From Kitasatospora sp. SUK 42 (lineage in GTDB: Bacteria > Actinomycetota > Actinomycetes > Streptomycetales > Streptomycetaceae), in the NCBI RefSeq assembly GCF_015776785.2, contig NZ_LFMD02000007.1:421127-485126 (forward strand): a stretch of 64,000 bases of DNA. Direction: 5' to 3'. Numbering within the stretch: position 1 is the stretch's first letter; each line of letters starts with the position of its first letter. The notes beneath the pieces were generated by a model. The model was not told where the DNA came from. It made no database searches and was given only the letters and a program-made list of their open reading frames with translations. Shown here in pieces: positions 47,650-55,964 of this stretch. The translations under genes and the position numbers were made by a program.

Positions 47650-49275
47650 TCAGAGGCTGAGCACCGCCCGCAGGACGGCCTCGGCCTCGGCCTCCGGGTC
47701 CGGGGCGGGGCCGGGCGAGCGCCAGGCGACGAAGCCGTCGGGGCGCACCAGCACCGCGCCGTCCGGCCCGATGCCGTGCAGGGCGGCGAAGTCCGTACCC
47801 GGCTCGGGGGCCAGGTCGTCCTCGGCGCCCTCGCCGATCCGGTACGCGTCCAGCGGCACGGCCAGCCGGTCGGCCGCCCGCCGGGCGCCGTCCTGCCAGG
47901 CCCCGCCGCCGGGGCCGGTGAGCAGCACCATCGCCTGTTCGTACAGGTCGAGCGTGGACAGCCGCACGCCCGCCCGCAGCAGCCACTGGTGCGGGGCGCG
48001 GCTGCCGGGCTCGCCGGCCGACTCGAACTTCTCCGGGACGACCGCGCCGGACGGGTCGGCGCCGAGCACCGCGCCCCGCGGGTAGCGGTAGCCGAGCGCC
48101 ACCGCCAGCACGCCCGCCTGCCGGCCCGCGCCCGGGACGACCGCGTAGCCGGGGTGGCTGTGCTCGGCGGATCGGGCCGAGGCCCGCTCGCTGGTGACCT
48201 GGGCGACCGGGCGGCGCTCCTGCCCGTACGTCTCCAGCAGGCCGGGGCCGGCCCAGCCGCACAGGACGGCGGCGATCTTCCAGGCCAGGTTGTGGGCGTC
48301 CTGGATGCCGGTGTTGGAGCCGAAGGCGCCGGTCGGGGACATCTCGTGGGCGGAGTCCCCGGCGAGCAGGACCCGCCCCGCGCCGTAGCGCTCGGCGACC
48401 CGCTCGGCGGCGTGCCACGGCGCCCGGCCGGTCACCTCGACGTCCAGGTCGGGCATGCCGACGGCGGCGCGGATGTGCCGCGCGCAGCGCTCGTCGGTGA
48501 AGGCCTCCAGCGGCTCGCCGTGCTCGGGGTGCCAGGGCGCGTGGAAGACCCACTCCTCCTGGTTGTCCACCGGCAGCAGCGCGCCGTCCGCCTCGGGGCT
48601 GGTCAGGTAGCAGGCGATGAAGTGCCGGTCGCCGACCACCTCGGCCAGCCGCTTGGCGCGGAAGGTGATGCTGACGTTGTGGAACAGCTCGCCCTTGCCG
48701 GTCTGGCCGATGCCCAGGCGCTCGCGGACCGGGCTGCGCGGACCGTCCGCGGCGACGAGGTACTGCGAGCGCACGACCCGCTGCTCGCCGGTCTCCCGGC
48801 TGCGCAGCACCGAGGTGACGCCCCCGGCGTCCTGCTCGAAGGAGACCAGCTCGGTGCTGAAGCGGACGTCTCCGCCGAGCCCGCGGGCCGCCCGCAGCAG
48901 CACCGGCTCCAGGTCGTTCTGGCTGCACAGGCACCATGAGCTGGGGCTGAACCGGGCCAGCGTCCCGCCCGGGTCGATCTCCCGGAACAGCCACTCCTGC
49001 TCCTCACCGGTCAGCGAGGGTGCCTGCAGGATGCCGTGGTTGGGGGCGAGCACCGACGCCGCCTCGCGGATCGCCGGCTCGATCCCGGCCACCCGGTACA
49101 GCTCCATCGTGCGGATGTTGTTGCCTCGCCCGCGCGGGTGATGCGAGGTGTCGGCGTGCTTCTCGACCAGCAGGTGCCGGACACCCAGCCGGCCCAGGAA
49201 GAGCGATGCCGACAACCCGACCAGGGAGCCGCCCACGATCAGGACCGGCACCCGGTCGTCAACCTTCGGATTCAT
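47650..49275 (-). CDS. FAD-dependent polyketide hydroxylase, whiE ORFVIII-like
   Basis: A 541-residue class A flavoprotein monooxygenase that would hydroxylate the aromatic spore-pigment polyketide. FAD-binding motifs: VLIVGGSLVGLSASL near the N-terminus, the DG motif in LVAADGPRSPVRE, and GRVLLAGDSAHEMSPTG with NTGIQDAHNLAWK. The thioredoxin-like C-terminal domain lacks catalytic Cys. GGAG six bases before the ATG at 49275 fixes the start inside a longer frame. It is divergent from ORFI exactly as in the S. coelicolor whiE locus, where this gene has its own late-acting promoter. Confidence 0.9.
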   Translation of the reverse strand: MNPKVDDRVPVLIVGGSLVGLSASLFLGRLGVRHLLVEKHADTSHHPRGRGNNIRTMELYRVAGIEPAIREAASVLAPNHGILQAPSLTGEEQEWLFREIDPGGTLARFSPSSWCLCSQNDLEPVLLRAARGLGGDVRFSTELVSFEQDAGGVTSVLRSRETGEQRVVRSQYLVAADGPRSPVRERLGIGQTGKGELFHNVSITFRAKRLAEVVGDRHFIACYLTSPEADGALLPVDNQEEWVFHAPWHPEHGEPLEAFTDERCARHIRAAVGMPDLDVEVTGRAPWHAAERVAERYGAGRVLLAGDSAHEMSPTGAFGSNTGIQDAHNLAWKIAAVLCGWAGPGLLETYGQERRPVAQVTSERASARSAEHSHPGYAVVPGAGRQAGVLAVALGYRYPRGAVLGADPSGAVVPEKFESAGEPGSRAPHQWLLRAGVRLSTLDLYEQAMVLLTGPGGGAWQDGARRAADRLAVPLDAYRIGEGAEDDLAPEPGTDFAALHGIGPDGAVLVRPDGFVAWRSPGPAPDPEAEAEAVLRAVLSL

Positions 49276-49578
49276 CAATTGCTCCACCCTGTAAGGGGAT
49301 TCCGCGGCCCGGCGACTGGACTCGGCGCCGCCCTCGACGGGCCCGCTCAGCCGGGGGCCCCGCTCTTCCATCCCCCGCCCGAAGGGGGCTGTGCCGCCCC
49401 TTCCCCCGGATGGCCCGCAAATCTCGCGCCGCGCCCGGGGCGCCGCTGACGATCGACCTCAGGCCTGGCACCGATGGCCGGGCCGACCGCCACCGCAGCG
49501 CCCTCCCCCAGCCCGGGAGCACCCGCCGGACGCGGCCGTCACGGCCCGCCGCGTGCGGCCCAGAGCAGAAAGTGGATC
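49276..49578. promoter_or_regulatory. Divergent promoter region of the whiE-type cluster
   Basis: 303 bp between the hydroxylase and ORFI, without an ORF. A hairpin GAAGGGG/CCCCTTC (49381-49387 with 49397-49403) sits near the centre. In S. coelicolor the equivalent region drives both transcripts late in sporulation; specific sigma sites are not identifiable here. Confidence 0.45.
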
Positions 49579-50745
49579 ATGACAACTCTGTCCGAACCGC
49601 ACCCGAAGCAGCACGAAGAGTCCGACACCCGGCTGAGGGTGGTGCTGATGCTGGAGATCCAGGACGGCGCCCAGCAGCGTTTCCTCGACGTCTACGAGCA
49701 GCTGCGCCACCAGGTGGCCTCGGTTCCCGGCCATGTCAGCGACCAGCTGTGCCAGTCGATCAACGACCCCCGCCAGTGGCTGATCACCAGCGAGTGGAAG
49801 GACCAGGAGACCTTCCTGGAGTGGGTGGACAGCCCGGCCCACCGCGAGATGGTCAAGCCGATGCACGGCTGCGTCAGCGACAACTTCCGCTCGCTGCGCT
49901 ACGCCGTGCTGCGCGAGACCTCGGCGGCCGGCTCCACCGGCACCCGGGCCCCGATGGAGGTCCCGCCCGGGCTGCCGCGCAGCGAGCCCGCCGGGCACGT
50001 CGGTCCGCCGAAGGCCGAGCCGGGCCCGGACGGCGTGGTGCGCCACGCCCTGACCTTCACCGTGAAGCCCGGCAGCGAGCCCGCGGTGGCCCGGATCCTG
50101 GCCGGCTACACCTCGCCCCGGGCCGAGGTGGACGAGTACACCCGGCTGCGCCGGACCTCTCTTTTCATGCTCGGCAACCGGGTGGTCCGCGCGGTCGAGG
50201 TGGTCGGCAACCTCGGCGACGCGCTGCGCCACGTGGCGATGCAGCCCGAGGTGCGGGCGGTCGAGGAGGAGCTCAACCCGTACCTGGAGGAGGACCGTCA
50301 GCTGGGCGACCCGCAGGCCGCGCGCGCCTTCTTCGCCAGGGCGGCGCTGCCCGCCAAGCACCAGGCGATCGCCAGCTCCCCGGCCTCCGGGCGGCTGCAC
50401 CGGCACGCCGTGCTCTACCCGGTCCGCCCGGGCGGGGGGCAGGCCGTCGCCGAGCTGCTGGCCGACCACGACAACCTCGCCACCGCCGACCCGACCGGCC
50501 CGGTCGCGGCGGCCGTCGTCTTCCAGCGCGAGGACACCGTGGTGCGCCTGGCCGACCTCCGGGTCCCGGCCGAGGCCGACCCGGCGGCGGCCCTCGGGGT
50601 GGCGGGCGAGCACGAGGCGGCCGAGCTCGCCCGGCTGCTGAACCTCGGCCCGAACGGCGACCTGCGCACCGTCGCGGGCCTGAGCGCGTTCCTCGCCGCG
50701 CGCTCCATGAACCCGGTCACCGACCGCAGTTCGCAGACCGACTGA
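49579..50745 (+). CDS. SchA/CurD-like protein, whiE ORFI-like
   Basis: A 388-residue protein made of two ferredoxin-like (dimeric alpha-beta barrel) repeats: an N-terminal monooxygenase-like half (LRVVLMLEIQDGAQQRFLDV, WLITSEWKDQETFLEW) and a C-terminal SchA/CurD half (HALTFTVKPGSEPAVARIL, HRHAVLYPVRPGGGQAV). Homologues are the first gene of spore-pigment clusters; the exact role is unresolved. The ATG at 49579 is used; the frame extends to 49474 without a good start. First gene of the plus-strand pigment operon, 31 bp before the cupin gene. Confidence 0.87.
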   Translation: MTTLSEPHPKQHEESDTRLRVVLMLEIQDGAQQRFLDVYEQLRHQVASVPGHVSDQLCQSINDPRQWLITSEWKDQETFLEWVDSPAHREMVKPMHGCVSDNFRSLRYAVLRETSAAGSTGTRAPMEVPPGLPRSEPAGHVGPPKAEPGPDGVVRHALTFTVKPGSEPAVARILAGYTSPRAEVDEYTRLRRTSLFMLGNRVVRAVEVVGNLGDALRHVAMQPEVRAVEEELNPYLEEDRQLGDPQAARAFFARAALPAKHQAIASSPASGRLHRHAVLYPVRPGGGQAVAELLADHDNLATADPTGPVAAAVVFQREDTVVRLADLRVPAEADPAAALGVAGEHEAAELARLLNLGPNGDLRTVAGLSAFLAARSMNPVTDRSSQTD

Positions 50746-50776
50746 CGTTCCGCACCAAGCCCGGAGGAAGCACACC

Positions 50777-51202
50777 ATGACCACGCACTACCCACGGATC
50801 GTCAACGTCGACGAGGCCCCGGAGAACCGCCGCCACGGCGCCGAGCTGCGCACCATGCTCACTCCGACCACCTGCGGTTCGACCAGCGGCTTCATGGGCC
50901 TGGCGATCGTCCGACCCGGCGAGCGGATCAACGAGCACTACCACCCGTACTCCGAGGAGTTCGTGTTCGTCGTCTGCGGCGACCTGGAGGTGGACCTGGA
51001 CGGGGAGGCCCGGCCGCTCAAGCCGAACCAGGGCCTGATGATCCCGATCAACATGCGGCACCGCTTCCGCAACGTCGGTGACACCGAGGCCCGGATGGTC
51101 TTCCAGCTCGGCCCGCTCGCCCCGCGCCCCGACCTCGGCCACGTGAGCACCGAGGAGTCCGCCGCATCAGGCCCGCCGGAACACGCCAAGGTGGGCTCGT
51201 GA
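50777..51202 (+). CDS. Cupin protein, whiE ORFII-like
   Basis: A 141-residue single-domain cupin. GERINEHYHPYSEEFVFVV supplies the first metal-binding motif (His-His-Glu) and PINMRHRFRNVGD the second His. Family members in pigment clusters are needed for proper pigment formation and may act as small cyclases or oxygenases. GGAGGAAG precedes the ATG. It overlaps the KS-alpha start by 4 bp (GTGA). Confidence 0.9.
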   Translation: MTTHYPRIVNVDEAPENRRHGAELRTMLTPTTCGSTSGFMGLAIVRPGERINEHYHPYSEEFVFVVCGDLEVDLDGEARPLKPNQGLMIPINMRHRFRNVGDTEARMVFQLGPLAPRPDLGHVSTEESAASGPPEHAKVGS

Positions 51203-52455
51203 CACGGCGCGTCGCCGTCACCGGGATCGGTGTGGTCGCGCCCGGAGGGATCGGCATCCCGGCGTTCTGGGACCTCCTGACGGCCGGCCGCACCGCCACC
51301 CGGGGCATCTCGCTCTTCGACCCGACCGGGTTCCGCTCCCGGATCGCGGCCGAGTGCGACTTCGACCCGGCGGACCACGGCCTGACCCCGGCGGACGTCC
51401 AACGGGCCGACCGCTACGTGCAGTTCGCGATGGTCGCGGCCGACGAGGCGATCGCCGACGCCGGCCTGGACCTCGCCGCCGAGGACCCGTGGCGGGTCGC
51501 CGTCTCGCTCGGCACCGCCGTCGGCGGCACCACCCGACTGGAACACGACTACGCCCTGGTCAGCGCCGCCGGCGCGCGCTGGGACGTGGACCACCGGCAG
51601 GCCGAACCCCAGCTGCACCGGGCGTTCGCGCCCAGCACGCTGGCCTCCACGGTGGCCGAACGGGTCGGCGCGCACGGCCCGGTGCAGACCGTCTCGACCG
51701 GCTGCACCTCCGGCCTGGACGCGATCGGCTACGGCTTCCAGGCGGTCGAGGAGGGACGTGCCGACATCTGCGTCGCCGGCGCCTCCGACTCCCCGATCTC
51801 GCCGATCACCGTCGCCTGCTTCGACGCCATCAAGGCCACCAGCGAGCGCAACGACGACCCGGCGCACGCCTCCCGCCCCTTCGACGCCGGTCGGGACGGC
51901 TTCGTCCTCGGCGAGGGCGGCGCCGTCCTGGTCCTGGAGGAGCTGGAGCACGCCCGCCGCCGCGGCGCGCGGATCTACGGCGAGATCGGCGGCTTCGCCA
52001 CCTTCGGCAACGCCTACCACATGACCGGCCTCACCAAGGAGGGGCTGGAGATGTCCAGGGCGATCGACCACGCCCTCGACCACGCCCGGGTGAACCGCAC
52101 CGACGTCGACTACGTCAACGCGCACGGCTCGGGCACCAAGCAGAACGACCGCCACGAGACCGCCGCGGTCAAGCGCTCGCTGGGCGACCACGCCTTCGAG
52201 ACGCCGATGAGCTCGATCAAGTCGATGGTCGGGCACTCGCTCGGCGCGATCGGCGCCATCGAGGTGGTCGCCTGCACCCTGGCACTGGCCCACGGCGTGG
52301 TGCCGCCGACGGCCAACTACGAGACTCCGGACCCGGAGTGCGACCTCGACTACGTGCCGCGCACCGCGCGTGAGCTGCCGCTGAGCCACATCCTCTCGGT
52401 CGGCAGCGGATTCGGCGGATTCCAGTCCGCCGTCGTGCTCAACAGAACGGGGTGA
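51199..52455 (+). CDS. Type II PKS ketosynthase alpha, whiE ORFIII-like
   Basis: Condensing enzyme of the minimal PKS for the spore pigment. In 418 residues it carries the nucleophile Cys169 in VSTGCTSGLDA, His in VNAHGSGTKQND (about 309) and His in MVGHSLGAIGA (about 346), the full Cys-His-His triad. It starts at a GTG overlapping the cupin stop. It pairs with the KS-beta encoded directly after it. Phylogenetic class (spore pigment rather than antibiotic) is inferred from gene order. Confidence 0.96.
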   Translation: MTRRVAVTGIGVVAPGGIGIPAFWDLLTAGRTATRGISLFDPTGFRSRIAAECDFDPADHGLTPADVQRADRYVQFAMVAADEAIADAGLDLAAEDPWRVAVSLGTAVGGTTRLEHDYALVSAAGARWDVDHRQAEPQLHRAFAPSTLASTVAERVGAHGPVQTVSTGCTSGLDAIGYGFQAVEEGRADICVAGASDSPISPITVACFDAIKATSERNDDPAHASRPFDAGRDGFVLGEGGAVLVLEELEHARRRGARIYGEIGGFATFGNAYHMTGLTKEGLEMSRAIDHALDHARVNRTDVDYVNAHGSGTKQNDRHETAAVKRSLGDHAFETPMSSIKSMVGHSLGAIGAIEVVACTLALAHGVVPPTANYETPDPECDLDYVPRTARELPLSHILSVGSGFGGFQSAVVLNRTG

Positions 52456-52460
52456 GTTCC

Positions 52461-53702
52461 ATGACGTCACGTCAGCAGGGCCACCGGGCGGTGGTCACCG
52501 GCCTCGGCGTGGTGGCGCCGAACGGTGTCGGTGCCGATGCCTTCTGGAAGGCCACCAGGCAGGGCGTGAGCGTCCTCGACCGGATATCCCGCGAGGGCTG
52601 CACCGAGCTGCCGCTCAAGGTCGCGGGCGAGGTGAGGGGCTTCGAACCGAAGTCCGCGATCGACAGCCGCTTCCTCGTGCAGACCGACCGGTTCACACAC
52701 TACGCGATGGCCGCCGCCGACCTGGCGGTGGCGGACGCGGGATTCCAGCCCGACCCCGAACAGCCCTTCGCGGTCGGCGTGGTGACCGCGGCCGGCTCCG
52801 GAGGCGGCGAGTTCGGCCAGCGCGAACTCCAGCAACTCTGGGGCCAGGGGCCGAAGTTCGTCGGCCCGTACCAGTCCATCGCCTGGTTCTACGCGGCGAG
52901 CACCGGCCAGATCTCGATCCGCGGCGGCTACAAGGGCCCCTGCGGGGTGGTCGCCAGCGACGAGGCCGGCGGCCTGGACGCCCTCGCGCACGCGGCCCGC
53001 TCGATCGGGCGCGGCACCGACGCGGTGGTGGTCGGCGCCGCCGAGGCGCCGCTGGCGCCGTACTCGATGGTCTGCCAACTCGGCTACCCGGAGCTGAGCC
53101 TGGCCGAGCTGCCCGAGGCGGCCTACCTGCCGTTCACCGCGCAGGCCTGCGGCTTCGCCCCCGCCGAGGGCGGCGCGATGCTGCTGCTGGAGGACGAGCG
53201 GGCGGCCCGGCGGCGCGGCGCCAACGTCCGGGCGCAGCTGGCCGGGCACGGTTCCACCTTCACCGGAGCCTCCCGCTGGGAGGAGTCCCGGGAGGGACTG
53301 GCCGCCGCGATCCGGATCGCGCTGGACGAGGCCCGGATCGCGCCCGAGGAGATCGACGTGGTCTTCGCGGACGCGCTCGGCGTCCCCGCCGCCGACCGGG
53401 CCGAGGTCCTGGCGCTGGCCGACGTGCTCGGCCCGGCCGCCGAGTCCGTCCCGGTCACCGCGCCCAAGTCCGGCACCGGACGGGCGTACTGCGGTGCGCC
53501 GATGCTGGACGTGGCCGCGGCCGTCCTGGCCATGGAGGACGGCGTGCTGCCGCCCACCCCCAACGTCACCGAGGTCTGCCACGACCTCTCCCTGGTGACC
53601 GACCGCGCCCGCCCGGCCGAGCTGCGCACCGCGCTGGTGCTCAGCCGCGGGCTGATGGGCTCCAACTCCGCACTGGTGCTCCGACGCGGGGAGCAGCCCT
53701 GA
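52461..53702 (+). CDS. Type II PKS chain-length factor (KS beta), whiE ORFIV-like
   Basis: A 413-residue partner of KS-alpha that sets chain length. The position of the ketosynthase Cys is Glu168 in VVASDEAGGLDALAHA; many chain-length factors have Gln here, so Glu is a notable variant. The His motifs are also lost (FADALGVPAADRAE in place of NAHGTGT), as expected. Start: an ATG at 52461, 5 bp after the KS-alpha stop, or a GTG at 52452 overlapping it; both give translational coupling. A 139-bp gap with phased repeats separates it from the ACP gene. Confidence 0.94.
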   Translation: MTSRQQGHRAVVTGLGVVAPNGVGADAFWKATRQGVSVLDRISREGCTELPLKVAGEVRGFEPKSAIDSRFLVQTDRFTHYAMAAADLAVADAGFQPDPEQPFAVGVVTAAGSGGGEFGQRELQQLWGQGPKFVGPYQSIAWFYAASTGQISIRGGYKGPCGVVASDEAGGLDALAHAARSIGRGTDAVVVGAAEAPLAPYSMVCQLGYPELSLAELPEAAYLPFTAQACGFAPAEGGAMLLLEDERAARRRGANVRAQLAGHGSTFTGASRWEESREGLAAAIRIALDEARIAPEEIDVVFADALGVPAADRAEVLALADVLGPAAESVPVTAPKSGTGRAYCGAPMLDVAAAVLAMEDGVLPPTPNVTEVCHDLSLVTDRARPAELRTALVLSRGLMGSNSALVLRRGEQP

Positions 53703-53766
53703 TCCGTCGGCCCTGCGCCGCCGACCCCGATCCGTCGGCTCCGATCCGTCGGCCCCGATCCGTCGG
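53701..53766. repeat. Four GATCCGTCGG direct repeats between KS-beta and ACP
   Basis: Identical 10-mers at 53701, 53729, 53743 and 53757, spaced 28, 14 and 14 bp. They start at the KS-beta stop codon and fill the only sizeable gap inside the pigment operon. Confidence 0.85.
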
Positions 53767-53841
53767 TCCTGGGCCACGGCCATGAACCACCGGCCACGAA
53801 CCGCCGGCCGTGAACGACATCCACGAGAAAGGCACGATCCC

Positions 53842-54102
53842 GTGAGCAACCCCCTCAGCTATCCCGAGCTGGCCGCCCTGCTTCAGGCCCGGGCCGGCGT
53901 CACCGTCGCCCCCGGCGAGCTGGAGCAGCCCGGCGCGCAGTTCGACGAGTTCGGCGTCGACTCGCTCGGACTGCTCGGCATCGTCGGCGAGTTGGAGAAC
54001 CGGCACGGCTTCAAGGTCACCACCGGCGCCGAGTCCGCCAAGACCCCGGCCGAGTTCCTCGAACTGGTCAACTCCTCCCTCGTCACGAAGGCTGGTGCCT
54101 GA
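53842..54102 (+). CDS. Acyl carrier protein, whiE ORFV-like
   Basis: An 86-residue ACP of the type II PKS. The phosphopantetheine attachment site is Ser41 in DEFGVDSLGLLGI. Helical, acidic, normal length. The GTG at 53842 has GAGAAAGG upstream; the longer frame reaches back into the repeat gap and is rejected. One base separates its stop from the cyclase ATG. Confidence 0.94.
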   Translation: MSNPLSYPELAALLQARAGVTVAPGELEQPGAQFDEFGVDSLGLLGIVGELENRHGFKVTTGAESAKTPAEFLELVNSSLVTKAGA

Positions 54103-54103
54103 G

Positions 54104-54559
54104 ATGCCCGGACACACCGACAACGAGATCGTCATCAACGCTCCGCTCGACCTGGTCTGGGAGATGACCAACGACCTGGAGAACTGGCCGGAGCTGTTCA
54201 GCGAGTACGCCTCGGTGGACGTGCTGGAGCGCGACGGCGACACCGTGCGGTTCCGGCTCACCATGCACCCGGACGACAACGGCCAGGTGTGGAGCTGGGT
54301 CTCCGAGCGCACCACCGACCGGTCCTCGCTCGCGGTGCGCGCCCGCCGGGTCGAGCCCGGCCCCTTCGAGTTCATGGAGATCCGCTGGGAGTACGCGGAG
54401 GTCCCGGCCGGCACCAGGATGCGCTGGATCCAGGACTTCGCGATGAAGCCCACCGCGCCGGTGGACGACGACGGCATGGTCACCCACATCAACAGGAACT
54501 CCCGGATCCAGATGCAGCTGATCCGCGAGAAGGTCGAGAAGCGGGCGGCCGACCAGTGA
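54104..54559 (+). CDS. Polyketide aromatase/cyclase, whiE ORFVI-like
   Basis: A 151-residue START/Bet v1-like polyketide cyclase. MPGHTDNEIVINAPLDLVWE, NDLENWPELFSEYASV and PFEFMEIRWEY are the hallmark segments of the WhiE-ORFVI/TcmN group, which directs first-ring cyclisation and aromatisation of the poly-beta-keto chain. It begins at the ATG 54104 (GTG 54095 possible). It overlaps the following cyclase by 4 bp. Confidence 0.93.
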   Translation: MPGHTDNEIVINAPLDLVWEMTNDLENWPELFSEYASVDVLERDGDTVRFRLTMHPDDNGQVWSWVSERTTDRSSLAVRARRVEPGPFEFMEIRWEYAEVPAGTRMRWIQDFAMKPTAPVDDDGMVTHINRNSRIQMQLIREKVEKRAADQ

Positions 54560-54885
54560 ACACGACGCACCGCGCCCTGATCGTCGCCCGGATGAAGCCG
54601 GAGGCCGCTCCGGACATCGCCGAGGTGTTCGCCGAGTCCGACCGGGGCGAACTGCCCCACCTGATCGGCGTCACCGGCCGCAGCCTCTTCCAGTTCGGCG
54701 ACGTCTACCTGCACCTGATCGAGGCCGACCGCCCACCGGGCCCGGCCGTCGCCAAGGTGGTCGGACACCCGGAGTTCCGGAGCGTCAGCGACCGCCTGAC
54801 CGCCTTCGTGCAGGCCTACGACCCGGCGACCTGGCGTGAGCCCAAGGACGCCATGGCACGCGAGTTCTACCGCTGGGAGCGCTGA
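54556..54885 (+). CDS. Polyketide cyclase, TcmI-type, whiE ORFVII-like
   Basis: A 109-residue ferredoxin-like cyclase (TcmI family) acting on later rings. RALIVARMKPEAAPDIAEVF at the start, DRGELPHLIGVTGRSLFQFG with GDVYLHLIEADR, and the C-terminal AMAREFYRW are typical. It starts at a GTG overlapping the previous stop (GTGA) and ends the plus-strand whiE-type operon, just before a 20-bp-stem terminator. Confidence 0.92.
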   Translation: MNTTHRALIVARMKPEAAPDIAEVFAESDRGELPHLIGVTGRSLFQFGDVYLHLIEADRPPGPAVAKVVGHPEFRSVSDRLTAFVQAYDPATWREPKDAMAREFYRWER

Positions 54886-54895
54886 CTCCCGCTCC

Positions 54896-54940
54896 CGCAT
54901 GGGCCCGCCCCCGGCACACCGCCGGGGGCGGGCCCATGCG
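54896..54940 (+). terminator. Terminator of the whiE-type operon
   Basis: A 20-bp perfect stem (54896-54915 with 54921-54940) with a 5-nt loop, 10 bp after the last stop; the strongest hairpin in the window. Confidence 0.85.
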
Positions 54941-54948
54941 CACGCCGT

Positions 54949-55007
54949 CCACCTGTTGGCCCAACACCCCCCACCTGTTGGCCCATCAGCCCCCACCTGT
55001 TGAACCA
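54949..55007. repeat. 22-bp tandem repeats CCACCTGTTGGCCCA
   Basis: Copies at 54949, 54971 and 54993 (the third reads CCACCTGTTGAACCA), exactly 22 bp apart, about two helical turns. Degenerate continuations (CTGATCCGTCAG, CCTGTCGACCCGTCAGC) run to about 55095. The 425-bp interval 54886-55310 otherwise holds only the terminator and the presumed promoter of the next gene. Confidence 0.8.
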
Positions 55008-55310
55008 TCAGTCGGGCCTGCTGATCCGTCAGCCAAGGCCCGCTGGGCCGCCCCGGCCGGCCTGTCGACCCGTCAGCACCTGTCGGTTCGTCAGCCCCGC
55101 GCGACAGCGAATTCACCCGAACCCCCGAAGCAGACGAGTGAACAAGCCCTGGACTCCACCCGAAGGGAGCACTTTCCGTAGCGACACGGCCACTCTCCGG
55201 TGGCGAGCGGTCGCGCCGTGGTTGACGGTGGATCAGGCGCCACTTCCCACGATTACCTGACCGGCACCGTGCCGGCGGTCGTGGGTCCGCGCGTCGGAAG
55301 GATCATCCTC

Positions 55311-55847
55311 ATGCGTTCTGCACGCACGATGCTCGCCGGGGCGGCCGTCGCCGCCGTCCTGACCGTCGGTACCCCGCTGGCCTTCGCCGACGGCGCCCTC
55401 GACCAGGGCAAGAACCTCACCTGGCAGGAGAAGGGGGACAACAACTCGAAGGGCGGCGACGAGGGCCGTGGCGGCGACCACGGCGGCCGCGGCGGCGACG
55501 AGCACGGCCGTGGTGGCGACGAGGGCCGTGGCGGCGACCACGGCGGCCGCGGCGGCGACGAGGGCCGTGGCGGCGACCACAAGGGCTCCGACGAGGGCCG
55601 TGGCGGCGACAAGGGCGGCGAAGGCCGTGGCGACAAGGGCGGCGAGGGCCGCGGTGAGGGCCGCGGTGAGGGCCACGGCCACGGTGGCGAGGGCCACCGT
55701 CCGCACGGCGGCGTCCACGCCGGCGGCGGCGGCATGGCGTCGAACAACAGCGGTATCGGGGCCGGCGCGGTGATGCTGCTCGGCGGCCTCGGGGCCGGCG
55801 CGTACGCGCTGCGTCGTAACCGTCGCGCCTCCGGCGCTGCCATCTAA
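55311..55847 (+). CDS. Secreted Gly-rich repeat protein next to sortase
   Basis: A 178-residue exported protein: signal peptide 1-26 (cut near AFADG), then about 100 residues of GRGGDEGRGGDHG-type repeats rich in Gly, Asp, Arg, Glu and His, then a hydrophobic C-terminal segment (GIGAGAVMLLGGLGAGAYAL) and a basic end (RRNRRAS). That tail has the layout of a cell-wall sorting signal, but no LPXTG or LAXTG is visible. GGAAGG precedes the ATG. The sortase gene follows 117 bp downstream, so surface anchoring or membrane retention is likely. Cys-free; possibly metal- or polyanion-interacting. Confidence 0.8.
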   Translation: MRSARTMLAGAAVAAVLTVGTPLAFADGALDQGKNLTWQEKGDNNSKGGDEGRGGDHGGRGGDEHGRGGDEGRGGDHGGRGGDEGRGGDHKGSDEGRGGDKGGEGRGDKGGEGRGEGRGEGHGHGGEGHRPHGGVHAGGGGMASNNSGIGAGAVMLLGGLGAGAYALRRNRRASGAAI

Positions 55848-55856
55848 CATCCGCCA

Positions 55857-55909
55857 CCGCCGCCTCTGGGCGCCTCCCCCGACCCGGGTGGGGCGCACAG
55901 AGGCGGCGG
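55857..55909 (+). terminator. Hairpin between repeat protein and sortase
   Basis: CCGCCGCCTCTG (55857-55868) pairs with CAGAGGCGGCGG (55898-55909), with further GC pairing inside the loop. It starts 9 bp after the upstream stop. Confidence 0.6.
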
Positions 55910-55964
55910 GCCTTTGCGGATCAGATCGAACTACCGAAACAGCGGAACAGGAGCGGAGAACAGG

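Noticed and set aside
54949..55095. Possible CRISPR array
   Set aside because: Units are 22 bp with only about 7 bp between 15-bp repeats, too short for spacers, and no cas genes are present.
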